Positions 6,737-14,556 are shown, counted from the stretch's first letter. The stretch is 16,843 nucleotides of DNA from Ferroplasma sp037442045 (GCF_037442045.1 NZ_JBBIRC010000029.1:1-16843), one strand, 5' to 3'. The notes: generated from the letters alone by a model not told the origin. A program made the numbers and translations.

Positions 6737-7228
6737 GTGACCAATATTTATTTGCCTGTTAATTATCCACAATGCATGGAGAGCGAAAGAATTCCAGAAT
6801 TCATGGTAGAGGCGAAAACAAAGGCATATGCATCAGGAAATGCATATTCTGATGGTAATGGTGGCAGCAAGGAATTTATGTTTACGTCCGGGAATTTAAA
6901 GTATACTGATAGATATGTTGGCTCTATTTTCTTTGCTGGCCAGGAAACCTTATTTGAGAGCAACATACCTGTATGGTCTATGGTTTACTATGGGGGCATG
7001 CTGGATGACAGCTGCGAGCCAGATGAGGTATACAATTTTCTCAGGACTGCATTGCGTAATATACCTTTAGATCTTCCATTGAGAGGGAGCAAATATTTCC
7101 ATAGCAATAAATTTGTTTATAAGAATGAAGCGGAAGGTGATTTATCTCATTTTATTGGTTACGAATCAATTGAAAATACAGAAGATATAATTTATGAACT
7201 TCATTATTCCGGTGGTTCCATAGAATAA
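6737..7228 (+). CDS. DUF5680 domain protein
   Basis: Matches the DUF5680 pattern from memory. The conserved stretches are EFMVEAKTKAYA (about 21-32), LKYTDRYVGSIFFAGQET (54-71), PVWSMVYYGG (78-87), VYNFLRTALRNIP (98-110), PLRG (114-117), a YKNEAEGDLSHFIGYE core (128-143), and a terminal YELHYSGG (153-160). It is a soluble protein with no catalytic motif I can assign. In bacteria the domain is often fused to or found beside XRE-type regulators, but no regulator is present here. The GTG start at 6737 has a well-placed TATA-like box. Starting at the Met encoded at 6776 would still leave the whole conserved domain. Biochemical function is unknown. Confidence 0.85.
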   Translation: MTNIYLPVNYPQCMESERIPEFMVEAKTKAYASGNAYSDGNGGSKEFMFTSGNLKYTDRYVGSIFFAGQETLFESNIPVWSMVYYGGMLDDSCEPDEVYNFLRTALRNIPLDLPLRGSKYFHSNKFVYKNEAEGDLSHFIGYESIENTEDIIYELHYSGGSIE

Positions 7229-7259
7229 ACCTATTTTCATTGCTATTTACATAATTTCA

Positions 7260-7288
7260 TAATTCATATACTGTTTTATTATGAATTA
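7260..7288. repeat. 9-bp inverted repeat between the DUF5680 and mat genes
   Basis: TAATTCATA (7260-7268) and TATGAATTA (7280-7288) are perfect inverted copies with an 11-base spacer. It could end the upstream transcript or bind a regulator. It lies about 60 bases before the mat TATA-like box, so an operator role is possible but unproven. Confidence 0.3.
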
Positions 7289-7345
7289 AATGATTCCCGG
7301 TAATAATTATCAAGAGTCAGTAATTTCTATATTCCGCAGACAAAA

Positions 7346-7356
7346 GGTTTAAAAAC
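7346..7356 (+). promoter_or_regulatory. TATA-like box for the S-adenosylmethionine synthetase gene
   Basis: GGTTTAAAAAC is centred about 25 bases before the ATG at 7376 and is preceded by an A-rich stretch (CAAAA) as expected for a BRE. It is the clearest promoter in the window and indicates a leaderless transcript. Confidence 0.6.
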
Positions 7357-7375
7357 ATCTATCTATGTTAGGCTT

Positions 7376-8590
7376 ATGGAGTCACAATTAAAAATTGAAA
7401 GAAATATCCAGGTAGAGGCAATAAAGCAAAGCCCTACAGTTAGCAGAGACGTTGAAATTGTGGAGAGAAAGGGAATCGGCCATCCGGACAGTGTTGCTGA
7501 TGGCATTGCTGAATCGGTTAGCAGAGCTTTAAGCAAATATTATATAAAACAATACGGAAGAATACTTCACCATAATACAGACCAGGTGGAAGTTGTTGGC
7601 GGGCAGGCAGACCCAAAGTTCAAAGGTGGAAATGTTCTTGAACCCACATACATATTATTGAGCGGGCGTGCAACTGCATCTGTAGGTGATGAAAGAATAC
7701 CTGTAAAATCTCTGGCAATAAAATCTGCAAAGGATTATTTAAGAGAACATTTCCCTGATCTTGACATAGATTCAGATGTAATGATAGATTCAAGAATAGG
7801 AAACGGTTCAGTTGATCTCAGAGGATTGTATGACACAAAAAAATTCAAGGCTAATGACACATCATTTGGTGTTGGCTTCGCTCCTTTTACCGATACAGAA
7901 ACACTTGTAAAACTCACAGAAAAATATATCAATGGAGAATTGAAGAAATCCCTGCCTGGAATAGGATACGATATAAAGGTTATGGGTTTCAGGAAAGGGA
8001 AAACAATAAATCTGACAGTAGCAGCAGCATATGTTGATAAATATGTAAAAGACCCTACCGAGTATTTTTCAATAAAGGATGAACTGGTAAGCAAAATTAA
8101 AGATAATGCCGTTAAATACACAGATAACGATGTACAGGTATACGTTAATACAGGAGATATTAAATCCGACAGCGTTTATTATTTAACAGTAACAGGGCTA
8201 TCAATGGAAAACGGCGATGATGGATCTGTAGGAAGGGGAAACAGGGTAAATGGAATTATAACTCCATACAGGCCAATGAGCATGGAAGCCGCAGCCGGTA
8301 AAAATCCTGTAACGCATGTAGGTAAACTTTACAATGTATTATCAAATCAGATAGCTGATCAGGTTGTAAAAGAAGAAGGCGGGGACATAAAAGAAGTTCT
8401 TGTAAGAATAGTTTCTCAGATAGGAAGCCCTGTTGATGAACCACATGTAGCTTCTCTGCAACTAATATACGATGACAACGTGGATCCATCTAAGCATAAA
8501 AATAATATAAAAGCTATAGCTAATGACAGGCTCGCGCATATGGATCAGCTAACACAGATGTTCGTCGATGGAAAAGCGGAAGTCTTCTAA
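7376..8590 (+). CDS. mat: S-adenosylmethionine synthetase, archaeal type
   Basis: Makes S-adenosylmethionine from methionine and ATP, releasing phosphate and diphosphate; cytoplasmic. This is the archaeal class (AdoMet synthetase family 2), not the bacterial MetK. It carries GIGHPDSVADGIAE (33-46), HHNTDQVEVVGGQADP (65-80), GRGNRVNGIITPYRPMSMEA (287-306) and AGKNPVTHVGKLYN (307-320). The length of 404 residues is typical. The ATG at 7376 is supported by a strong TATA-like box about 25 bases upstream and has no Shine-Dalgarno site. The gene ends two bases from the stop of the convergent acetyltransferase gene. It supplies the methyl donor for the whole cell; nothing nearby points to a dedicated pathway. 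Confidence 0.96.
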   Translation: MESQLKIERNIQVEAIKQSPTVSRDVEIVERKGIGHPDSVADGIAESVSRALSKYYIKQYGRILHHNTDQVEVVGGQADPKFKGGNVLEPTYILLSGRATASVGDERIPVKSLAIKSAKDYLREHFPDLDIDSDVMIDSRIGNGSVDLRGLYDTKKFKANDTSFGVGFAPFTDTETLVKLTEKYINGELKKSLPGIGYDIKVMGFRKGKTINLTVAAAYVDKYVKDPTEYFSIKDELVSKIKDNAVKYTDNDVQVYVNTGDIKSDSVYYLTVTGLSMENGDDGSVGRGNRVNGIITPYRPMSMEAAAGKNPVTHVGKLYNVLSNQIADQVVKEEGGDIKEVLVRIVSQIGSPVDEPHVASLQLIYDDNVDPSKHKNNIKAIANDRLAHMDQLTQMFVDGKAEVF

Positions 8591-8592
8591 TT

Positions 8593-9051
8593 TTATATAA
8601 TTTTCCACATTAAATATGCATCGGAGAGATCCGAGTAATAATTTTTTAGCGTTGAAATAATTGAAAAACCATTTCTTTTATAAAATTTTATAGCATTTTC
8701 ATTGTCTGTTCTAACTTCAAGCCTTACAGTTGAAAGCCCCGCACCGATCATAACATTCAGTTCCTGGGTAAGAAGCATTTTACCTATGCCAGAAGCCCTC
8801 AGTTCCTTTTTTACTGCAAACAATAATATTCTGCCTTCAGTTCCAGAATATTTTGAGCCTATGATAAAGCCCGCAGTACTGTCAAAATTATCGTACACAA
8901 GAAAAGCAGCTGGCCATGATCTATACAGGTCAAGTATAAGCGATTTTGTATAATATTCCGAAAGGGAACATTTTATAATTTCCATTATTGATTCGCTATC
9001 TCTTATTTCGAATCCCCTGACATAACCAAAAAATGCATTGCCTGCAGCCAT
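8593..9051 (-). CDS. GNAT-family N-acetyltransferase (RimI-like)
   Basis: Acetyl-CoA-dependent transferase of 152 residues with a full GNAT fold. Motif A is LLFAVKKELRASGIGKMLL (about 76-94), with the acetyl-CoA pyrophosphate-binding RASGIGK loop (85-91). Motif B reads VRLEVRTDNENAIKFYKRNG (109-128), followed by a tyrosine-rich end (NYYSDLSDAYLMWK). The VRLEVR...NAIKFYKRNGF stretch is typical of RimI/Ard1-like protein N-terminal acetyltransferases, so acetylation of ribosomal or nascent proteins is plausible, though the substrate is not proven. The gene converges on mat with a 2-base gap. An A/T-rich stretch (9063-9081) upstream could be its promoter. Confidence 0.88.
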   Translation of the reverse strand: MAAGNAFFGYVRGFEIRDSESIMEIIKCSLSEYYTKSLILDLYRSWPAAFLVYDNFDSTAGFIIGSKYSGTEGRILLFAVKKELRASGIGKMLLTQELNVMIGAGLSTVRLEVRTDNENAIKFYKRNGFSIISTLKNYYSDLSDAYLMWKII

Positions 9052-9090
9052 TTAACTTCACATTAATATAAAATATTATAACCTTTCCAA

Positions 9091-9492
9091 TTAAATTATA
9101 AGTCTCGGCACCACCAGCATTGCAAAAAATAGATTGAAAAGGACAATTGAAGCCATTCCAACATATAAATAGTTCTTATCTTCAAAAAATGAAAGCCATC
9201 CAATAAATACAACTGTAATTGGAGTAAATATTAATACCCATAGTCCAACTGTAATGAAGTAGAGGCCATCTAAAGCTGAAAGCCCGGAGAAGATTTGATT
9301 TAAAGATACAGATTTCGAATCTATTCCATGTGACAGAGCATAATGATAACTTGACATCTGTGAAAGCGTATAGCCGTCACCGCCATTTTTTGCAAACAAT
9401 ATTATAACTCCAACTATAAGAAATGAAACACTAATAATTACGCCACTTTTAAGAAAATAACTTATAATTATTTCATCATCATGATTTTTCAT
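9091..9492 (-). CDS. DUF1634 membrane protein, partner of the TSUP exporter
   Basis: Small integral membrane protein of 133 residues with three membrane segments (about 13-33, 76-101, 110-131) and an outer or inner loop between the first and second (35-72). The spacing and the pattern ISYFLKSGVIISVSFLIVGVI fit DUF1634, a family repeatedly found next to TauE/SafE-type exporters. It overlaps the upstream exporter gene by 14 bases, so the two are almost certainly co-transcribed and probably translationally coupled. The protein may be an accessory subunit of the exporter. No catalytic residues are evident. Confidence 0.82.
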   Translation of the reverse strand: MKNHDDEIIISYFLKSGVIISVSFLIVGVIILFAKNGGDGYTLSQMSSYHYALSHGIDSKSVSLNQIFSGLSALDGLYFITVGLWVLIFTPITVVFIGWLSFFEDKNYLYVGMASIVLFNLFFAMLVVPRLII

Positions 9493-10468
9493 GGTTATCC
9501 CTCCATTCTTTCCTCTTAGAATTATAGTACAAAACTAATATTAAAACTATTGATATTATTATTGAAATAAAGAATTGGATCATCAACGAAAATGTAATTA
9601 TAAAATTTATCATGTGAAGCCCTTTAAACACCATGTCAAATCCTAGAAATGATAGTATTGCAAAAAATATCCATCTGATATTTTCATTTGAAATCCTTAC
9701 AAGAACTTTTGCCCCAAAGAATGCACCTATTAAAACTCCTATGGCTGTGGCTGCGGCAATGAAAAGGTTGATATACCCTTCGTACCAGTAAATTGAGCTT
9801 CCAGTTGCTGCGGTAATTCCAATCATAAAGTTGCTTGAAGTTGTTGTAACTTTCATTGGAAGATTCATTGCCCAGTCCATTCCAAGTACCTTCAATGCAC
9901 CGGAACCTATTCCAAGAAGGCCAGACACAAACCCTGCAAAAAACATCACTATTTCACCAAGCCACCATCTCACACCGTGATATTTTATTGTTTTTCGCAT
10001 TCTTTCGTCGTAGTAAGAACCTGTAAGTTGAAACAATTTTGTACTCCAGTCCGGTTTCATTTCTGGCGGAACTTCCTTTCCAATCTTCTTTATTGTTGGA
10101 ATTAAAGAAAATAAAAGAACAAGGCCAAATATAACATAAACACTCCAAATTAATGAATGCTTATCGATAAATATCAGTGTCAGGGAACCGATTATTGCAC
10201 CAGTTGTTGTTGCGATTTCCAGGCCAATTCCTATTTTTATATTTGCTATTTTTTTCTTTGTATATGCACTTGCAGATCCAGCAGATGTAGCTATTGTGGA
10301 TATAAGGCTTGCCCCTGCAGCAAAAATAAAAGGTATACCATAAAATAATGTTAATACAGGAACAAGAACTGTACCACCGCCTAAACCGGTTAATGAACCA
10401 ATGAATCCAGCAATAATAGAACCAAATACTATTGCGAGGAATTTCAAAGCTATTAAAAGTAAAGTCAT
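9479..10468 (-). CDS. TauE/SafE (TSUP) family anion exporter
   Basis: Membrane permease of 329 residues, of the family that exports sulfite, sulfoacetate and similar anions. It has the internal duplication of TSUP proteins. The N-terminal repeat contains GFIGSLTGLGGGTVLVPVLT (about 21-40), and the C-terminal repeat contains GFVSGLLGIGSGALKVLGMD (179-198). Both are followed by a membrane segment ending in a Ser/Thr-rich stretch (ATSAGSAS, TTTSSNFMIG). A charged cytoplasmic loop (about 126-167) separates the halves, and an extra hydrophobic segment (287-315) with a basic tail closes the protein. In an acidophile that lives among sulfur compounds, sulfite or a related anion is a reasonable substrate, but the sequence does not specify it. 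The ATG is preceded by AAAGGT and by a TATA-like box. Confidence 0.9.
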   Translation of the reverse strand: MTLLLIALKFLAIVFGSIIAGFIGSLTGLGGGTVLVPVLTLFYGIPFIFAAGASLISTIATSAGSASAYTKKKIANIKIGIGLEIATTTGAIIGSLTLIFIDKHSLIWSVYVIFGLVLLFSLIPTIKKIGKEVPPEMKPDWSTKLFQLTGSYYDERMRKTIKYHGVRWWLGEIVMFFAGFVSGLLGIGSGALKVLGMDWAMNLPMKVTTTSSNFMIGITAATGSSIYWYEGYINLFIAAATAIGVLIGAFFGAKVLVRISNENIRWIFFAILSFLGFDMVFKGLHMINFIITFSLMIQFFISIIISIVLILVLYYNSKRKEWRDNHEKS

Positions 10469-10488
10469 TATACCTTTATTACGTTACA

Positions 10489-10498
10489 ATATTTATTA
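10489..10498 (-). promoter_or_regulatory. TATA-like box for the TSUP/DUF1634 operon
   Basis: Minus-strand TAATAAATAT is centred about 25 bases before the ATG at 10466-10468. A second weaker A/T run lies further upstream. Confidence 0.4.
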
Positions 10499-10592
10499 TT
10501 TATTAAAGGTATATTATTTTATTTAGGATCAGATTTAACTCTATTTATTTTAATATTATAGCAACAATATGTTTAAATTATAGAAATTTTAC

Positions 10593-11786
10593 TCATATCT
10601 TAAAACCATTCTCCGATCTTCTGCCCATTAAATCATCATCTTTCCAGTATTTTTTTACTATTATAATAACCGATATGACAACCGGGATTACCAGAATCGC
10701 AAATGCTTTTTCAAATCCTATATAAGGTATTATTGCAGCAAATATTAGGGGTATTATCATGAAAAGTGCCATATTGTAAGAATAATAATAAGAATTCACT
10801 GCATTTCTTTCCTCTACTGTTGTTCCTCTTGAAATTTGCACAGTGGCTATTGGAAATATTGACCCATGTGGAATTCCAAGAACCATCATTAGAACTACAA
10901 AATCTGTGTAATTAGGAAGGAAAGGGAATAGCAAAAGAGCTATTATGGTAATTCCCGGTGCCATAATTAACGGAATTCTCAGGTTTTTTACCGGCCTTAC
11001 GCTTAAATACATTCTGGTAAACAGTGAAACAGTAAAAAAGAAAACAAATGGAAGATAAGCCATATAGCTGCTGACATGGAATCTTGTTTCTGCAAAAATT
11101 GCCAGGAATACAGTTAATGCAGCAAACGGGACATTATAAGTGGTAATAGTCAGTATGGATGAAATAAAGCCTTTGTTGTGCCAGACATAGGCACCGTGAG
11201 ATTCTTTCTTATTTTCTGGGAATTCCATAAAAAAAGATGTTACAATGCCAATTATCCCCAGAGGCGCAAATAATAAAAATAGTGATCTGTAACTGACTAT
11301 GGTTAGAAGATAAGTTTCCAGCGATGGTCCAAAAACCAGGCTAAGGCTCAATCCAACTGCATATATTGCAAGAAGTTTTTCTCTCCCTCTCTGATCCGGA
11401 TATAACGAAGCAGATGTAATAATATTTGGAAGTATTATGCCATAAGCCATGCCTATGGCAAATGATAAAATAAAAATACTTATTGTTCCAGATATAAAAT
11501 AAAGAATAAGAAATATGGTAAGTGCAAAATTGGATAATATAAATACCCTTTTTCTAAGTTTAGAATTCATTAATGGATTTAATAATGCTGTGGTGAGGAC
11601 TGTTCCCAGATAAATAATTGCAGTTACCAGTGCCGTGGCAATGTATGAAAAATGCAGCACATATTTTGAAAATAAAGGTACTGTAGTTACAACCATGTTG
11701 TTTGTTGACCTCATTGATATTGCCATGAGTATGAGTATTGTTGAATACAGTATGAATAATTTTTTGCCTGGAATCTGCTTATTCAT
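10593..11786 (-). CDS. Major facilitator superfamily transporter
   Basis: Integral membrane protein of 397 residues with about 12 membrane segments split by a central charged loop (FFMEFPENKKESHGAYVWHNKG region, about 188-206), the usual 6+6 layout. The loop after segment 2 (NPLMNSKLRKRV, about 69-80) corresponds to the position of the MFS motif A, but the canonical GxxxDRxGRR is not well kept. An arginine-rich loop (SVRPVKNLR) occupies the matching place in the second half. I cannot assign the substrate; drug or metabolite export and sugar or acid uptake are all possible. It is a single-gene transcription unit with a strong TATA-like box, transcribed toward the TSUP operon but separated from it by about 120 bases. 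Confidence 0.88.
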   Translation of the reverse strand: MNKQIPGKKLFILYSTILILMAISMRSTNNMVVTTVPLFSKYVLHFSYIATALVTAIIYLGTVLTTALLNPLMNSKLRKRVFILSNFALTIFLILYFISGTISIFILSFAIGMAYGIILPNIITSASLYPDQRGREKLLAIYAVGLSLSLVFGPSLETYLLTIVSYRSLFLLFAPLGIIGIVTSFFMEFPENKKESHGAYVWHNKGFISSILTITTYNVPFAALTVFLAIFAETRFHVSSYMAYLPFVFFFTVSLFTRMYLSVRPVKNLRIPLIMAPGITIIALLLFPFLPNYTDFVVLMMVLGIPHGSIFPIATVQISRGTTVEERNAVNSYYYSYNMALFMIIPLIFAAIIPYIGFEKAFAILVIPVVISVIIIVKKYWKDDDLMGRRSENGFKI

Positions 11787-12526
11787 AGTTGATTAGTTAA
11801 GAATGTTATTTATATAATTCTATGCTATAATTTCTAAAAACTTCATATTTTAAAATTTTACACAATTGCAGTTATAGGGAAAACATTAGAATTATTGTGT
11901 TTGAATATACACGATAAAAATTAAAATCCCAATTTTCGTAGTTATTAGAAAATATCACGCATTACTTCATATCATCCTATTTAAATGATAGTACAAAATT
12001 TCTAATTATTTCCATAATATAATTTTAGAATAATGCAATGCCATTTTAGAAATGGATTTTACAGCAAATAACCTGCACTATGATGAATAATAATGAAAGG
12101 AATAAAAGAGCAGAATTAGAAGTGATTATATCTAAAGAAGTTTTAGAATTAAACAAAGAGAAATTTGAGTATATTTTAATAGTTTCATATACGGAAATAT
12201 AGACAGAGAATTAACAAATCCTATTCTTAATCAGTTCCAAGCAACTCTAATTTTTAAATTTATTAAAGTCATCTCTGCTTCTATCCTGCATGGCAATTTA
12301 AATCAATCTTTAACCGTTATTTTTTCAGGCATTATGCAATATCTATATTAAATTTCTAAACCAGATAAATACTTATCAGGCATTTCTCCCAAATTTTACT
12401 ATTTCTTCCAATTATTTATTTTAATTGGTGAAAGTCAAAAGCATTTATCTGTCATGTTCAGTTCCAGAAACGCAGATAAAGAATTGAAGGTTAAGGAATA
12501 TAAAAGTACATTTATATCGTCATTTA
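11787..12526. other. Gene-poor stretch, no convincing gene
   Basis: About 740 very A/T-rich bases between the MFS promoter and the 3' end of the P450 gene. The longest ATG-started frame I can read on the plus strand is 40 codons (12080-12202; MMNNNERNKRAELEVIISKE at its start). It has no recognisable family and no clear promoter. A frame open on the plus strand from about 12160 to 12350 has no start codon. CCATTT and AAATGG (12041-12055) form a 6-bp hairpin followed by ATTTT. The stretch may hold decayed genes, given that the similar gap at 5451-6297 proved to be an IS fossil, but I found no readable motif here. Confidence 0.5.
11808..11817 (-). promoter_or_regulatory. TATA-like box for the MFS transporter gene
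   Basis: Minus-strand TTATATAAAT is centred about 26 bases before the ATG at 11784-11786. It is a near-consensus archaeal TATA element and predicts a leaderless mRNA. Confidence 0.55.
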
Positions 12527-13672
12527 TTAATTGCTGTCTATATTAATATTTAATTTTTTAAATCCGTACATTATATCGCTATCTATTCTATCTTCAGGCA
12601 CTAGCTTTTCAATACTGTATGACGATATGGCCTTTGAGAATTCCTCGATAGCTATTCTGGTTTCCAGCCTTGCAAGCGGAGCCCCAATGCAAAAATGAAT
12701 GCCATGCCCAAAGGCGATATGCCTTTTCTCTGTTCTCCATGGCTCAAATCTCTCCCCATCTTTAAATATATCTTCATCTCTGTTTGCTGAGCCAAGATAT
12801 AAAGCCAGTATATCATTTTTTATTATTTCAACACCGTTTATTTCTGTATTTATTTTGGAATACCTTCTTGTTGACTGTACAGGTGATCTGTATCGTAATG
12901 TTTCCTCAATAACCCATTGTATTGAAGAAGGGTAAGACCTTATTCTTTGGTATATATGGGAATTTTCAGCAATTGAGAGTATAGTGTTTGTTATTAGGTT
13001 TGTTGTTGTTTCATTTCCTGCTACAAGAAGCAATATGGCGAATCCTGCTATTTCCCTATCATTTAGCTTTCTTCCATCAATTTCTACTCTAGAAAGCCTG
13101 GATAAAAGATCGTTTTTTTCTGAATTCCTATCAATTTTTTTATAGAAATAATCTGCCATTTGATAATTTGTTTCAAAATCAGGTCCCCTGCCAAGAGATG
13201 TAGCCAGTTTATCCGACCATTCCCTGAAAAGGCCTGAATCAGATTCAGGTACTCCCAGCATTTCTGAGATTACTGTAATTGGCAATTGGTATGATAAAAT
13301 TGAAACCAGATCACAACTGCCTCTATCTTTTATTTCATTTACCAGTTTTCTGGCTATTTCTCTGATGCGTGGCTCAAACATTTCTATGCTTTTTGGAGTA
13401 AATGCATCACTCACAAGATTTCTTAAAGTTGTATGAACAGGTGGGTCAAGCAAAATAATGCTCGGTGTGGTTTTCTCATTGAGCATCTGCGCCATTTCTT
13501 CTCCAAGAAGATCTCTGAACTGGGAAGAAAAATTTTGATGATCTGATAAAATTCTTGAAATATCATTGTATTTGAAAATATGAATTATATTTCCTTCTCT
13601 AAATACTGGAGAATTTGTTCTCATTTCCTGATACCATGGAAATGGTTCCTCTTTATATGTGGGTACGTGCAT
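12527..13672 (-). CDS. Cytochrome P450, soluble, thermophile type (CYP119/CYP231-like)
   Basis: Heme-thiolate monooxygenase of 381 residues without a membrane anchor. The C-helix region is DPPVHTTLR (76-84). The I-helix oxygen-binding motif is AGNETT (218-223). The K-helix ExxR is Glu257-Arg260 in EETLRYRSP. The heme-binding loop is FGHGIHFCIG (321-330) with the Cys328 thiolate ligand. The short length and overall sequence resemble P450s of thermoacidophilic archaea such as CYP119 and CYP231; that assignment is from memory. The substrate is unknown. No ferredoxin or reductase gene is next to it. The ATG at 13670-13672 has a TATA-like box about 24 bases upstream. It shares a 106-base divergent promoter region with the GtrA operon. 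Confidence 0.95.
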   Translation of the reverse strand: MHVPTYKEEPFPWYQEMRTNSPVFREGNIIHIFKYNDISRILSDHQNFSSQFRDLLGEEMAQMLNEKTTPSIILLDPPVHTTLRNLVSDAFTPKSIEMFEPRIREIARKLVNEIKDRGSCDLVSILSYQLPITVISEMLGVPESDSGLFREWSDKLATSLGRGPDFETNYQMADYFYKKIDRNSEKNDLLSRLSRVEIDGRKLNDREIAGFAILLLVAGNETTTNLITNTILSIAENSHIYQRIRSYPSSIQWVIEETLRYRSPVQSTRRYSKINTEINGVEIIKNDILALYLGSANRDEDIFKDGERFEPWRTEKRHIAFGHGIHFCIGAPLARLETRIAIEEFSKAISSYSIEKLVPEDRIDSDIMYGFKKLNINIDSN

Positions 13673-13690
13673 GAATTAATATTATTATTT

Positions 13691-13700
13691 CATATATTAG
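13691..13700 (-). promoter_or_regulatory. TATA-like box for the P450 gene
   Basis: Minus-strand CTAATATATG is centred about 24 bases before the P450 ATG. It lies in the divergent region shared with the GtrA operon. Confidence 0.4.
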
Positions 13701-13744
13701 CTTGCCCATAATAAATTCAATGCCTGATTTTATTATTCAATCAA

Positions 13745-13757
13745 TAAAAATAAAAAG
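13745..13757 (+). promoter_or_regulatory. TATA-like box for the GtrA/GT-C operon
   Basis: AAAAATAAAAAGG is centred about 28 bases before the ATG at 13779. It is A-rich more than TATA-like, so the call is weak. Confidence 0.3.
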
Positions 13758-13778
13758 GATTGTAATATCCCTCTTTAG

Positions 13779-14555
13779 ATGATTCAGAAATATTACAACG
13801 GTAATCCATCTTATGGCGATGATTTTGACTACATTCTAATATCACACATTAAAGTAAATAAAGAAACTGCGGAAAGTATAATTCGTGATTCGTCCCAAAA
13901 TAATTATGATCTGGTTCTTCTGTTTGGCAAAGCAGGAATTGTAACATTCACATATTCAATATTAATAAAATTATCACTTTCTGTAAAGAGAGGCAAAATA
14001 CTCCCGTTTGGAACTATATATTCCAGAAATGCATATAACTATCTCATATCAAAAAATCTGGTCCCAGGTCTGGGAACAAATATGATTCTTGCAAATATCC
14101 TTCTTTTAAAAAATCGAAGTTTCCAGTACAAATTAATTAATACCAATTTGGAAACCGGGAAAAATATAAATTTCAAAGATTTCCTTGACCTTACAATAAA
14201 AAGGGGAAATATGCTTAGATATTTGCTGGTAGGCATATCCGGAGTAATTGTTAATGAAGTTATACTCCTGATCCTGCATCGCCCTCTTGGAAGTGATTTG
14301 AGCATTATACCTGCAATAGAATTATCCATTATTTACAATTTCATTTTGAATAATAAATATACATTTAAAGGAAGAGGCCATTTTTATACCAGGCTTGCTA
14401 AATATAATTTATTTAATTTGATTGGCTTTGCTGCCAATCTTGGCGTCTATTACCTGGCACTTTTTTTCAATACAAATATATTTATTGCAGATTTTCTTGG
14501 CATACTTGTGGCATTTATAATTACATATACAACAGCAACAATGTTAGTGTGGTAA
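13779..14555 (+). CDS. GtrA-like membrane protein with a truncated, degenerate GT2 domain
   Basis: Two-part protein of 258 residues. Residues about 145-258 form a GtrA domain with four membrane segments (148-168, 174-192, 208-230, 234-256) and the signature ELSIIYNFILNNKYTF (181-196). GtrA proteins handle or flip polyprenyl-phosphate-linked sugars. Residues about 15-140 follow the second half of a dolichol-phosphate-mannose-synthase-like GT2 domain: DYILISHIKV sits where such enzymes read DYIxxMDADL, NNYDLVLLFG where they read YDIVIGSRY, and SRNAYNYLISK plus FKDFLDLTIKRGNML match the later part. The nucleotide-sugar-binding N-terminal half is absent and the DXD region is replaced. Catalysis is therefore unlikely. 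No missing half is visible in the 106 bases upstream. The next gene follows after one base. Confidence 0.78.
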   Translation: MIQKYYNGNPSYGDDFDYILISHIKVNKETAESIIRDSSQNNYDLVLLFGKAGIVTFTYSILIKLSLSVKRGKILPFGTIYSRNAYNYLISKNLVPGLGTNMILANILLLKNRSFQYKLINTNLETGKNINFKDFLDLTIKRGNMLRYLLVGISGVIVNEVILLILHRPLGSDLSIIPAIELSIIYNFILNNKYTFKGRGHFYTRLAKYNLFNLIGFAANLGVYYLALFFNTNIFIADFLGILVAFIITYTTATMLVW

Positions 14556-14556
14556 T

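Noticed and set aside
7735..8121. A 128-codon minus-strand frame.
   Set aside because: It is opposite the conserved core of the S-adenosylmethionine synthetase gene and has no recognisable domain or promoter.
10157..10348. A Cys-rich 63-codon frame on the plus strand that could look like a small metal-binding protein.
   Set aside because: It lies wholly opposite the well-supported TSUP exporter gene; its Cys codons arise from the antisense of Ala/Gly/Thr-rich membrane segments, and there is no promoter.
12080..12202. A 40-codon frame, hydrophilic then hydrophobic, as a possible small protein gene.
   Set aside because: There is no clear promoter at the leaderless distance, no recognisable family, and frames of this length are expected by chance; it is only mentioned in the gap entry.
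14039..14329. A 96-codon minus-strand frame within the GtrA gene.
   Set aside because: It is antisense to the GT2-relic and GtrA coding sequence; composition reflects the other strand.
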